Assembly (NCBI RefSeq): GCF_036226885.1 | Contig: NZ_CP109027.1 | Coordinates: 5,270,001-5,334,000 of the forward strand | Source: Streptomyces sp. NBC_00663 | GTDB lineage: Bacteria > Actinomycetota > Actinomycetes > Streptomycetales > Streptomycetaceae | Reading direction: 5' to 3' | Length of the DNA stretch: 64,000 nucleotides | Shown: positions 45,283 to 53,557 of the stretch, piece after piece | How positions within the stretch are numbered: the stretch's first letter is position 1 | Layout of the letters: the number at the start of each line of letters is the position of its first letter | Position numbers and translations under genes: made by a program | Notes under the pieces: generated by a model | Database searches by the model: none | What the model was told of the DNA's origin: nothing | Seen by the model: the letters and a program-made list of their open reading frames with translations, nothing else

Positions 45283-46143
45283 ATGACCGACAACGACTTC
45301 CTCGCCCACCGCTTCGAGACCCACCGCCCCCGTCTCAGGGCCGTGGCGCACCGGATGCTCGGATCGTCCTCCGAGGCGGAGGACGCCGTACAGGAAGCCT
45401 GGTTCCGGCTGAACCGCACCGGCGCCGACGACATAGACAACCTGGCCGGCTGGCTGACCACGGTCGTCGGCCGGGTCTGCCTCGACATGCTCCGCACCCG
45501 CACCTCACGCGCCGAACAGCCCCTGGAACCCGACGACGTCCCCCTCCCACCCGCCGAGACCGCCGAGACCGCCGACCCCGAACAGGACGCCCTGCTCGCC
45601 GACTCGGTCGGGGTCGCCCTGCTCGTCGTACTCGACACCCTGACGCCCGCCGAACGCCTGGCGTTCGTGCTGCACGACCTGTTCGCCGTGCCCTTCGAGG
45701 AGGTCGGCGAGGTCGTCGGCCGTACCCCCGCCGCCGCCCGCCAGCTGGCCAGCCGCGCCCGCCGCCGCGTGCAGGGTGCGCCCGCGCCCGACGCCGACGA
45801 GGTGCGCCGACGCCAACGCGAGGTCGTCGACGCGTTCCTGGCCGCCGCGCGCGACGGCGACTTCGAGGCCCTGGTCGACGTACTCGACCCGGACGTGGTC
45901 GCGCGCACCGAGGCCGGGGTCACGGCCGGCGCCCTCGCGGTGGCGAAGGGCGCGACGAGCTTCGCGGCGGTCGCCCGGATCGCGAGGCCCGCCCTGGTGA
46001 ACGGCCGCACCGGGCTCGCGGTGCTGATCGACGGAAGGGTGGAGCGGACGCTGGCGTTCACGTTCGTACAGGAGCGGATCGCGGTGATCGACATCGTGAC
46101 GGAGCACGCGCGCGTGGCGGACAGCGAGGTGGAGATCCTCTAG
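45283..46143 (+). CDS. ECF RNA polymerase sigma factor with SnoaL-like C-terminal domain
   Basis: 286 residues. Region 2 (HRPRLRAVAHRMLGSSSEAEDAVQEAWFRL) and region 4 (LTPAERLAFVLHDLFAVPFEEVGEVVGRTPAAARQLASRARRRV) are clear; residues about 180-286 form a SnoaL/NTF2-like domain that acts as a built-in anti-sigma in ECF41-type factors. The ECF41 hallmarks DGGG and NPDKL are not present, so it belongs to a neighbouring ECF group. No anti-sigma gene adjoins it. It converges on the GNAT gene with a four-base overlap. Confidence 0.92.
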   Translation: MTDNDFLAHRFETHRPRLRAVAHRMLGSSSEAEDAVQEAWFRLNRTGADDIDNLAGWLTTVVGRVCLDMLRTRTSRAEQPLEPDDVPLPPAETAETADPEQDALLADSVGVALLVVLDTLTPAERLAFVLHDLFAVPFEEVGEVVGRTPAAARQLASRARRRVQGAPAPDADEVRRRQREVVDAFLAAARDGDFEALVDVLDPDVVARTEAGVTAGALAVAKGATSFAAVARIARPALVNGRTGLAVLIDGRVERTLAFTFVQERIAVIDIVTEHARVADSEVEIL

Positions 46144-46607
46144 CCCAGCCCCAGCACCCCCACCGTTTCCCCCTCCACCGTCTCCCCGTTCGTCCGGAAT
46201 CCCAGCCCGAGGTAGAAGTTCTCCGGCCCGTGCTCCCCCGGATGCCAGGTGACGTACAGCTCCGTGCCGCCCCGGCGCCGGATCTCCGCCGCCACCGACT
46301 CCACCGCGAACCGCCCGTACCCCCGCCCCTGCGCGCCCGCGTCGATGTTCAGCCGCCACAGTCCGGAGCGGATGAGGGTGCCGTCGTCGGCCCAGTCGAT
46401 GTCGAAGAAGGCCATCAGGAAGCCGACCGGCCGGTCGCCGTCGACGATCAGGCGGGGCCAGGCGGTGCCGGGATGGACGTACGCCTCGGCGAGGGACTTC
46501 ACCACCGGGGAGACCGCGAATTCCTGCTCGGGACGGACGCGAATGGCGAGGGCGGCGTCGATATTGCGGGGGGTTATTTCTTCGAGGCGGAGGCCGGGCG
46601 TGATCAT
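46140..46607 (-). CDS. GNAT-family N-acetyltransferase
   Basis: 155 residues with the acetyl-CoA pyrophosphate loop QGRGYGRFAVESV and the late NFYLGLGFRTNGE motif. The WRLNIDAGAQGRG and VTWHPGEHGPENFY segments resemble spermidine/diamine-type acetyltransferases, but substrate is not certain. ATG 46607 has AAGG eight bases upstream and is preferred over GTG 46616. Confidence 0.88.
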   Translation of the reverse strand: MITPGLRLEEITPRNIDAALAIRVRPEQEFAVSPVVKSLAEAYVHPGTAWPRLIVDGDRPVGFLMAFFDIDWADDGTLIRSGLWRLNIDAGAQGRGYGRFAVESVAAEIRRRGGTELYVTWHPGEHGPENFYLGLGFRTNGETVEGETVGVLGLG

Positions 46608-46655
46608 GCGCGGCACCTTAGACGGCGCCGTCCCCGAGGCACACGCGAATTACCG

Positions 46656-47219
46656 TCAACCCAGCTGCCGATACCGCCCCTTGAAGTACGCCAGCGGCCC
46701 CCCGTCCGCGCTCGGCACGCGCGCGGTGAGCACCCGGCCGATGACGAGCGTGTGGTCCCCGGCCCGCACGCGCTGCTCCGTCCGGCACTCAAGGGTCGCC
46801 AGCGCTCCACCCACCAGCGCTGCCCCGGTGGCCGCGCCGCGGACGTAGGGGATGTCCTCGAAGAGGAGCCGGTCGCTGAGCCGGCCCTTCATCGCGAAGC
46901 GCCCCGCGATGTGCCGCTGGCTCTCGGCCAGGACGGAGACGGCCCACAGGGGCTGCTCGTCGAGGAGGTCGTCCATGCGGGAGCCTTCACGCAGGCTGAC
47001 CAGCACCAGCGGCGGGTCGAGGGAGACCGACATGAACGCGGTGGCCGTCATGCCGACGTCCTCGCCCTTGGGTCCGTCAGGGTCGAGCGGCGGCTCGAAG
47101 GCGGTCACCAGGACCACGCCCGAGGCCAGCCGGGACATGGCGGCGCGGAACTCGTCGTTGCTCACCCCCTCAGGATGCCCGGAGGGAAGGACGGTGGCGG
47201 TGGGGGCTGTGTTCGGCAC
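46656..47219 (-). CDS. Flavin reductase-like FMN-binding protein
   Basis: 187 residues of the HpaC-like flavin reductase family (SRLASGVVLVTAF start, GMTATAFMSVSLDPPLVLVSL FMN-binding strand, HTLVIGRVLTARV late). It supplies reduced flavin to monooxygenases. The start is uncertain: GTG 47219 lacks a ribosome site, and GTG 47165 (VSNDEFR) follows GAGGGG too closely. No partner oxygenase is adjacent. Confidence 0.88.
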   Translation of the reverse strand: MPNTAPTATVLPSGHPEGVSNDEFRAAMSRLASGVVLVTAFEPPLDPDGPKGEDVGMTATAFMSVSLDPPLVLVSLREGSRMDDLLDEQPLWAVSVLAESQRHIAGRFAMKGRLSDRLLFEDIPYVRGAATGAALVGGALATLECRTEQRVRAGDHTLVIGRVLTARVPSADGGPLAYFKGRYRQLG

Positions 47220-47391
47220 GTCGGGAACGCTAGTGTCCGCCCGGTGCTCGCCGCATCGGACCTCAGCCCGAACTCGGACCTAGGACCCGCGACCGATCGC
47301 CGTGTATGCACTCCGCACATGCCCACAAAGTTTGCGTTCAGTAAACGCACAGCGAAAACGCAGAAACACCACTCAATTGTTCATCTTTAGC

Positions 47392-47407
47392 TGTGACTTG
47401 AGTCACA
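47392..47407. promoter_or_regulatory. Crp-like operator upstream of cdgB
   Basis: TGTGA-CTTGAG-TCACA, a perfect TGTGA-N6-TCACA palindrome that also fits the Streptomyces Crp form GTG-N6-GNCAC. It lies in an AT-rich 317-base intergenic region, 130 bases before the cdgB ATG and 173 bases before the flavin reductase start. No other gene is in this interval. Confidence 0.65.
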
Positions 47408-47536
47408 AGGGGCATTAATTGTTGACCCTGTGTACCGAGTGAGCAGCGCGCTGTGATTCAGTGGCGGGGAAGCTGCCAGAACGATACGCCGATGAGAACC
47501 CTTGATTCGCTGCGAGGTCTCGGGGGGAGGGCGAGC

Positions 47537-49189
47537 ATGGAGACCGAGTCGGAGCCCTACGTCCGCCTTGCGACCCTGCGGCAACTGCACCAGGTCATGG
47601 CGGACATGAACACCGCCCGGTCTCTTGCGGACACCCTTCAGACAGTCGCCGACGGCGTCGTCACCGGCCTCGGCTACGAGCTGGCGTGTGTCAACCTCGT
47701 CCGCCCCGACGGCGACCTCGTCGTCGCCGCCTTCGCGGGCAACCCGGCCGCCGAGGCGCTGATCACCGGCAGGGTCGGCTCCCGCGAGTCCTGGGAGCGC
47801 CGGCTGAGCATGGGCGAGACCTGGGGCGACCTGGTCTTCATCCCGCACACCGAGGGCTGGGTCCTCGACGACGACGACGTACCGCAGTGGTACACCGACG
47901 GCCCAGCGCCCCGCTTCGAGGACGAGTGGCACCCCTCCGACCGGCTCTTCGCGCCCATGTTCACGCCGGGCGTGCAGGGCGGCGCGTGCGGCGAGCTGAT
48001 CGGCGTGCTGTCGGTGGACCGGCCGCGCAACGGACGCAGGCCCGGCGCATGGGGTCGCGAAGCGCTCCAGATGTACGCGTTCCAGGCCGCGATCGCGATC
48101 AGCAACGCGCGTCTGAGGGCCAACATGCAGCGCGCACTGGTCAGACTCGAACGGGAGCAGCAGGCGCTGCGCGCGAGCGAGGAAAGCTTCCGGCAGGCCT
48201 TCGAGTACGCCCCCTCCGGCATGGCCATCGCCGAGATGGGCGGCGACCAGCACGGCCGCATCCTGCGCACCAATGACGCCCTGTGCCGCCTCCTGGGCCG
48301 CCCCGCCTCCGCGATGCGCCGCTACGCCTTCTCCGACCTCGTCCACCCCGAGGACATAGGGACCCTGCTGCGGACCTCGGCGGAGGGCGGACGCGCGGAG
48401 CTGCGCCTCGGCCGCCGCGACGGCACGTACGTGTGGGTCAGTCTCCGCAACTCCGTCGTCGCCGACGCCGCGGACGGCCCCCGGTTTCTCCTCACCCACG
48501 TCGAGGACATAGAGGACCGCAAGCGCCGCGAGCTCCAGCTCGCCCACCGCGCCTCGCACGACTCCCTCACCGGCCTGCCGAACTCCGCCGAACTGCGTGC
48601 CCGTCTCTCCTCCCGCCTCTGTCAGCGCCCCGCGCACCCCGGCGCCCTGGAGTCCCTGGACGCGGCCTACGGCCACCCCGCCTTCGACGCGCACGGCCAT
48701 GGCTTCGACTTCCGGCCCGGCGTCGAGTCCTTCGACGCCTACGACCACCATGTGCACACCGCCGCCCCCGAGGGGGAGCACGACGACGGCACCAAGGGGC
48801 TCGCGGTCCTCTTCTGCGACCTCGACGGCTTCAAGTCGATCAACGACCGGTTCGGGCACAACGCCGGTGACGCGGTTCTCATCGAGGTCGCCCGCCGGCT
48901 GACCCGGCAGGTCCGCGACGGTGACACCGTCGCCCGGCTCGGCGGCGACGAGTTCGTCATCCTCGCCGACGGCCTCGGCCGCGCCGACGCCGCCGATCTC
49001 GCCGTACGCCTGCGCAACGAGATCATCCAGCCCATCCGCGCCGAGGGCCGGGCCGTGCGCGTGGGCGCCAGCTTCGGCATCGGCTGGGCGCACTGCGGCA
49101 TGACCGCCGACGAGGTGCTGAAGTCCGCCGACGAGCGGATGTACGTAGAGAAACGATCTCGTCCCAAACAGCACCGGCGCGCGGGCTGA
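47537..49189 (+). CDS. cdgB: Diguanylate cyclase CdgB (GAF-PAS-GGDEF)
   Basis: 550 residues. GAF domain about 20-195, a short coiled linker, PAS about 205-325 (ESFRQAFEYAPSGMAI), then a GGDEF domain with LFCDLDGFKSINDRFGH and an intact GGDEF; RDGD five residues before it is a product-inhibition I-site (RxxD). A 55-residue Asp/His-rich insert separates DSLTGLPN from the first GGDEF strand. It makes cyclic di-GMP, which in Streptomyces controls development through BldD. ATG 47537 is chosen because GGGGGGAGG precedes it by six bases; the GTG at 47453 has no such site. Confidence 0.94.
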   Translation: METESEPYVRLATLRQLHQVMADMNTARSLADTLQTVADGVVTGLGYELACVNLVRPDGDLVVAAFAGNPAAEALITGRVGSRESWERRLSMGETWGDLVFIPHTEGWVLDDDDVPQWYTDGPAPRFEDEWHPSDRLFAPMFTPGVQGGACGELIGVLSVDRPRNGRRPGAWGREALQMYAFQAAIAISNARLRANMQRALVRLEREQQALRASEESFRQAFEYAPSGMAIAEMGGDQHGRILRTNDALCRLLGRPASAMRRYAFSDLVHPEDIGTLLRTSAEGGRAELRLGRRDGTYVWVSLRNSVVADAADGPRFLLTHVEDIEDRKRRELQLAHRASHDSLTGLPNSAELRARLSSRLCQRPAHPGALESLDAAYGHPAFDAHGHGFDFRPGVESFDAYDHHVHTAAPEGEHDDGTKGLAVLFCDLDGFKSINDRFGHNAGDAVLIEVARRLTRQVRDGDTVARLGGDEFVILADGLGRADAADLAVRLRNEIIQPIRAEGRAVRVGASFGIGWAHCGMTADEVLKSADERMYVEKRSRPKQHRRAG

Positions 49190-49309
49190 AGCCCAGGTCA
49201 GTGAGTTGATGCGATCCGAGTCACCCGTTTGGGGCAGCAGGAGCGGGTAGGCTCGCCATTCTGACTCCATGTATCGCATCCGCCCGCACCTGGTGAGGAG
49301 TACCAAGGG

Positions 49310-50263
49310 ATGACGTCCGGCAACAACGGCGCCAGCACGCCCGAGGACGACGACCCGTTCGGCTACCTCTACGCCGACGGGCAGGCCAACGGAGCCCAGC
49401 CGCCGTCCGGTGGCTACGGCTACCCGAACACCGTCAACCGGGTGCGCCCCGTCGGACAGCGCCAGTACGGCCAGCAGCAGCCGACCGCGCCGTACGGACA
49501 GGTGCCGCAGCAGCAGGCCCAGCAGCAGGGGGCCTACGGCCAGCCGAACAACGCGCACTACGCCGCGCCCGAGACCTTCCCGGGCGGCGCTCCCACCACC
49601 CAGCAGCAGCCGTACGGCGGCAACGGCGGCGGCCGGGGCCGCGGCCCCAACACCAAGGGGCTGCTGATCGGCGCCATCGCGGTGGTCGCCGCGGTCGTCA
49701 TCGGTATCGGCGTGGCCATGCTCGGCGGCGACGACGACAAGGACGGCGGCAGCGAGGCGTCCACCGCCCCGACCGCCCAGCAGAGCAGCAAGCCGAGCGC
49801 GTCGGCGAGCGGCAGCGCGGCGAGCGAGGACGACCTGCCGAAGATCGACGCGAAGGCGCTGTCGCTGAGCCCCGGCATCACCACCGCGACCGACGTCCAG
49901 GGCGCCAAGGCCGACGGCGGGATCTACCTCAACGGCTTCAACCAGGTCGGCTCCTCGGTGACCTGGAACGTCAGCGGCATCCCGAAGAGCGGCAAGTACA
50001 CCCTGTACACGGGTTACAGCGTCCCCGGAAAGGACGCCACCGCGACCCTCACGATCAACGGCACGGCCTCCACGACCCCGGTCGGCATGGACAACTACGC
50101 CAAGGCCGCCGAGGGCGACTACGCCAAGGGCTGGACGCAGACCTACAACTGGGTCCAGCTCAACAAGGGCAGCAACACCATCAAGATCTCCTGCGAGCAG
50201 GGCAACCAGTGCGACGCCCTCCTCGACCAGCTGTGGCTGGTGAACGGCTGGGTCGACTCCTAG
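49310..50263 (+). CDS. Membrane-anchored protein with CBM35-like carbohydrate-binding module
   Basis: 317 residues. A Gln/Gly/Tyr-rich cytoplasmic N terminus (about 1-120) precedes one transmembrane helix (GLLIGAIAVVAAVVIGIGVAML), a Ser/Ala-rich linker, and a C-terminal beta-sandwich (YLNGFNQVGSSVTWNVSGIPKSGKYTLYTGYSV; WVQLNKGSNTIKISCEQGNQCDALLDQLWL) typical of CBM6/35. It is probably a surface glycan sensor or anchor. Its stop is three bases from the opposing pfkB stop. Confidence 0.82.
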   Translation: MTSGNNGASTPEDDDPFGYLYADGQANGAQPPSGGYGYPNTVNRVRPVGQRQYGQQQPTAPYGQVPQQQAQQQGAYGQPNNAHYAAPETFPGGAPTTQQQPYGGNGGGRGRGPNTKGLLIGAIAVVAAVVIGIGVAMLGGDDDKDGGSEASTAPTAQQSSKPSASASGSAASEDDLPKIDAKALSLSPGITTATDVQGAKADGGIYLNGFNQVGSSVTWNVSGIPKSGKYTLYTGYSVPGKDATATLTINGTASTTPVGMDNYAKAAEGDYAKGWTQTYNWVQLNKGSNTIKISCEQGNQCDALLDQLWLVNGWVDS

Positions 50264-50266
50264 TCC

Positions 50267-51196
50267 CTACGCCGCGTTGACCCCGCCGGTCACCGTGATC
50301 CGCCCCAGCAGCTCCTCGTAGACCCCCTGGTCGAACTCGCCCGCCACCGGCGCCGCGACCGTCGCCGCCGACAGGGCGACCGCGCGGGCCAGCCGGTCGG
50401 GCCAGGGCAGATGTTCCACCAGCCCCGACAGCAGGCCCGCGACCGCCGAGTCGCCGGCGCCCGTCGGGTTGCCGTGGAGGCGGGCCGGCGCGGTGGCGCG
50501 CCAGCGGCCCTCGGGGGCGGCGGCGAGCAGGCCGTCGGTGCCGAGCGAGGCGACGACCGCGCGGGCGCCCCGACGGCGGGCGTCCTGGGTGGCCCGCTGT
50601 GGCTCGTGGGAGCCGGTCAGCTCGGCCAGTTCGTCGGCGTTCGGCTTGATGAGGTCCGGGCGGGCGGCGACCCCGCGGCGCAGCGGCTCCCCGCTGGTGT
50701 CCAACAACACCGGTACTCCGGCCGCCCTCGCGGTGCGGACCAGCCCGGCGTACGCGCCCACCGGCACCCCCGGCGGCAGGCTGCCGCACAGGGCCACCGC
50801 GTCGGCCGACGCGAGGAGATCCTCGTACGCCTCCTGGAAGGCCGACCACTCCGGCGGGGTGACCACCGGGCCCGGCTCGTTGAGCTGGGTGGTGTCGCCG
50901 GTCCGCTCGTCGACGACGGCGATGGTGCGGCGGGTGGCGCCGGAGACCGGGAGCAGCGCGTCGGTCACGCCGGGAGCACTCGTCAGCTGGTCCTGGATCA
51001 CGCGGCCGGTCGCGCCGCCGGTGAAGCCGGTGACCGTCACCTCGTGGCCGAGGGCCGCGAGCACGCGGGCCACGTTCAGACCCTTGCCGCCGGGGCGTTC
51101 GGTGACCTCGGAGACCCGGTGGGAGGCGTGCGGCCGCAGGGCCCGTACACGGTAGGTGATGTCGAGAGCGGTGTTCAGCGTGACCGTGAGGATCAC
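50267..51196 (-). CDS. 1-phosphofructokinase-like PfkB sugar kinase
   Basis: 309 residues, ribokinase fold. N-terminal LNTALDITYRV, GGKGLNVARVLAALG (PfkB signature 1), and GNPTGAGDSAVAGLL with the catalytic Asp (signature 2). FruK/LacC subgroup: fructose-1-phosphate or tagatose-6-phosphate kinase. It lies 116 bases downstream of nagA on the same strand and may be the last gene of the GlcNAc operon. Confidence 0.9.
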   Translation of the reverse strand: MILTVTLNTALDITYRVRALRPHASHRVSEVTERPGGKGLNVARVLAALGHEVTVTGFTGGATGRVIQDQLTSAPGVTDALLPVSGATRRTIAVVDERTGDTTQLNEPGPVVTPPEWSAFQEAYEDLLASADAVALCGSLPPGVPVGAYAGLVRTARAAGVPVLLDTSGEPLRRGVAARPDLIKPNADELAELTGSHEPQRATQDARRRGARAVVASLGTDGLLAAAPEGRWRATAPARLHGNPTGAGDSAVAGLLSGLVEHLPWPDRLARAVALSAATVAAPVAGEFDQGVYEELLGRITVTGGVNAA

Positions 51197-51311
51197 CTGG
51201 GCCGACCTCCCCCGAAGACGTTGCTGAGCCGTTTGGTGGGGTGATCATGCCAAACGGACGGCGGTCGGCCCAGTCTCCCAGGCCAACCGCCGCCCTCAAC
51301 AGATGGACAGA

Positions 51312-52523
51312 TCAGCCCAGTTGGGGATCGACCACCCATTCACCCCGGCGCATCACGCCCTTGAGCTCGAAGTCGGCGTCGAGCAGGACGAGGTCGGCGT
51401 ACCGGCCGGGTTCGAGGGAGCCGACGCGGTCGGCCATGCCCAGCAGCCGGGCCGGGTTGGCCGACAGCGCCGCGACGGCGTCCTCCACCGGCAGCCTGTC
51501 GATGGTCACCGCGCGCTTGAAGGCCCGGTCCAGGGTCAGCGTCGACCCCGCGATCGAACCGCCCTCCACCAGCCGGGCCACGCCCTCGCTGACCTCGACC
51601 TCCAGCGGGCCCAGCATGTAGCGGCCGTCGCCGAAGCCGGCCGCGTCCATCGCGTCCGTGATGAACGCGACCCGGTCCGCGCCCTTGTGATGGAACGCCA
51701 GCTGGAGGGCGGCCGGGTGCAGATGCGTGCCGTCGTTGATGAGCTCGACCGTGATCCGCTCGTCCTCCAGGAGGGCGGCGATCGGGCCCGGGGCGCGGTG
51801 GCCGAGGGCGGGCATCGCGTTGAAGAGGTGGGTGGCGACGGTGGCGCCCGCGTCGATGGCCTCCACCGTCTGCTCGTACGTCGCGTCGGTGTGGCCGATC
51901 GCCGCGATGACGCCGTGCTCGGCGAGGAGCCGTACGGAGTCGATGCCGCCGGGGAGCTCGGTGGCGAGCGTGACCATCCTGGCCTGGCCGCGCGCCGCGT
52001 CGATCAGCTTGCGGACCTCGGCGGGGTCCGGGTCGCGCAGCAGCTCCTCGGAGTGCGCGCCCTTGCGGCACGGGGAGATGAACGGGCCCTCGAAGTGGAT
52101 GCCGGCGATGTCGCCCTGCTCGGCGAGCTCGCTCAGCAGGCCGGCGCGCTGGGCGAGGAAGTCCATGTCGCCGGTGACGGTGGAGGCGACGAGGGTGGTG
52201 GTGCCGTGCACGCGGTGCGTGTGGATGCCGTGGAGTACGTCTTCTGTGGTGCCGGAGGTGAAGCTGGCTCCGCCGCCGCCGTGGTTGTGGATGTCCACGA
52301 ACCCCGGGATGAGCCAGTGGCCGGATACGTCGGTGACCTGGGCGTTCTCTGGTGCGCTTCCGGCGATGTGGGTGCCGTTGATGATCACTCGGCCGCTTTG
52401 GACGGTTCCTGTGGGGAGGACGACCGTTGCGCCGGAGAGGATGAGGGGGGCGCTGTTCGATGCGGGGTGCGGGTGCGTTGTGGCTGGTCGCGCAGTTCCC
52501 CGCGCCCCTTGCGGCGTTGCCAT
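51312..52523 (-). CDS. nagA: N-acetylglucosamine-6-phosphate deacetylase
   Basis: 403 residues of amidohydrolase family with metal motif FVDIHNHGGGG, HFEGPFISP and the His segments AIGHTDA and ATHLFNAMPAL; catalytic Asp in AFITDAMDAAG. It converts GlcNAc-6-P to GlcN-6-P. The ATG overlaps the nagK stop (TGATG), with AGGAAAC upstream. The first 15 or so residues (TPQGARGTARPA) are encoded by a dispersed intergenic repeat and are absent from the conserved fold, which begins at LILSGATVVLPTG. Confidence 0.94.
   Translation of the reverse strand: MATPQGARGTARPATTHPHPASNSAPLILSGATVVLPTGTVQSGRVIINGTHIAGSAPENAQVTDVSGHWLIPGFVDIHNHGGGGASFTSGTTEDVLHGIHTHRVHGTTTLVASTVTGDMDFLAQRAGLLSELAEQGDIAGIHFEGPFISPCRKGAHSEELLRDPDPAEVRKLIDAARGQARMVTLATELPGGIDSVRLLAEHGVIAAIGHTDATYEQTVEAIDAGATVATHLFNAMPALGHRAPGPIAALLEDERITVELINDGTHLHPAALQLAFHHKGADRVAFITDAMDAAGFGDGRYMLGPLEVEVSEGVARLVEGGSIAGSTLTLDRAFKRAVTIDRLPVEDAVAALSANPARLLGMADRVGSLEPGRYADLVLLDADFELKGVMRRGEWVVDPQLG
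52484..52515 (+). repeat. Dispersed repeat, copy A, inside the nagA 5' coding region
   Basis: Same core as 45084-45113 (ctggtcgcgcagttccccgc then gccccttgcgg). It is read in frame on the minus strand by nagA as PQGARGTARPA. Elsewhere in the window this element is intergenic. Confidence 0.8.
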
Positions 52524-53464
52524 CAGGGGGTTTCCTCCTTGAGGTCGGTTGTGTCGAGGAGGTCCCAGGCCAGCAGGCCCGCGCCCAGGCAACCCGCCGT
52601 GTCGCCGAGGGCCGCCGGGACGATCGTCGGCAGCTTCTGGAAGGTGATCCGCTGTTGGACGGCATCCCTCAGTGGTGTGAACAAGGTTTCCCCCGCCTCC
52701 GCCAGGCCGCCACCGATGATCAGGGTGCTGGGGTCCAGGAGGGTGAGGGCGGTGACCAGGCCGTCGGCGAGGGCGTCGATGGCGTGCTGCCAGACGGCCT
52801 GAGCCCGGGGGTCGCCGGACTCGACGGCTTTCGCGCAGTCGGCCGCGTCGGCCGAGGGGTCCCCGCAAGCGGCGGCCCATGCCTGGCTGACCGCCGCCGC
52901 GGAGGCGTACCGCTCCAGGCAGCCGGCCTGACCGCACGGACAGGCGGCCCCGCCCGGGCGTACGACGATGTGGCCGATCTCGCCCGCGAAGCCGTGGGCG
53001 CCCGCCTCCACCCGGCCGCCGATGCCGATGGCGCCCGCGATGCCGGTGCCGAGGGGGACGAAGAAGAAGCGGTCCGCGCCCTGGCCGGCGCCGAGCCGGC
53101 CCTCGGCGAGGCCGCCGGTGCGGACGTCGTGGCCGAGGGCGACGGGGACTGCGAGTCGCTCGGTGAGCAGCGCGCGCAGCGGGACGTCGCGCCAGCCGAG
53201 GTTGGCGGCGTAGCGGGCGACGCCCTGGTCGGCGTCGACGATGCCGGGGACGGCGACGCCGGCGGCGGACGCGGGCTCGCCGAGGTGCTCGGCGCCGTAC
53301 GCGTGCAGCTCGGCGGCGAAGTCGAGGATGCCCTCGACGACCGCGTCGGGGCCGCGCTCCCGGCCGGTGGCGCGGCGGGCCTGGTGGAGCAGCTCGCCGG
53401 AGGCGCCGACGAGGGCGGCCTTCATTCCGGTGCCGCCCACATCGAGGGCGATGACATGTCTCAC
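52523..53464 (-). CDS. nagK: ROK-family N-acetylglucosamine kinase
   Basis: 313 residues. ATP-binding DVGGTGMKAALV, catalytic GHDVRT region (the Asp is present where glucokinases have ND), glycine loop PLGTGIAGAI, and a zinc-binding ROK motif CPCGQAGCLERYAS. It phosphorylates cytosolic GlcNAc, feeding nagA directly downstream; the two are coupled by a one-base overlap. Position matches S. coelicolor nagK-nagA. Two DasR-type sites precede it. Confidence 0.92.
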   Translation of the reverse strand: MRHVIALDVGGTGMKAALVGASGELLHQARRATGRERGPDAVVEGILDFAAELHAYGAEHLGEPASAAGVAVPGIVDADQGVARYAANLGWRDVPLRALLTERLAVPVALGHDVRTGGLAEGRLGAGQGADRFFFVPLGTGIAGAIGIGGRVEAGAHGFAGEIGHIVVRPGGAACPCGQAGCLERYASAAAVSQAWAAACGDPSADAADCAKAVESGDPRAQAVWQHAIDALADGLVTALTLLDPSTLIIGGGLAEAGETLFTPLRDAVQQRITFQKLPTIVPAALGDTAGCLGAGLLAWDLLDTTDLKEETP

Positions 53465-53491
53465 GGGGGTAGTGTGGCCCGCCGACCCGGG

Positions 53492-53507
53492 AGAGGTCTA
53501 GTCCACT
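53492..53507. promoter_or_regulatory. DasR-responsive element (dre) 1
   Basis: AGAGGTCTAGTCCACT matches 13 of 16 bases of the dre consensus ACTGGTCTAGACCACT. It is 28 bases upstream of nagK in the nagK/lipoprotein divergent region. DasR is the GntR-family GlcNAc-utilisation repressor released by GlcN-6-P. Confidence 0.8.
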
Positions 53508-53509
53508 CA

Positions 53510-53525
53510 CGTGGTGTAGACCTTA
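53510..53525. promoter_or_regulatory. DasR-responsive element (dre) 2
   Basis: The core TGGTGTAGACCT (53512-53523) matches 10 of 12 positions of TGGTCTAGACCA. It lies directly beside dre1 and just before the sugar-binding lipoprotein gene. The in-frame ATG at 53525 falls inside it, another reason to prefer the later start for that gene. Confidence 0.7.
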
Positions 53526-53557
53526 TGTCTGACCTTTCGAAAGTTTCGGAGGTTCCA

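Noticed and set aside
47393..47406. BldD box upstream of cdgB
   Set aside because: The half sites are separated by four rather than five bases and the NC(A/T)GN centre is absent; the site fits the Crp consensus better.
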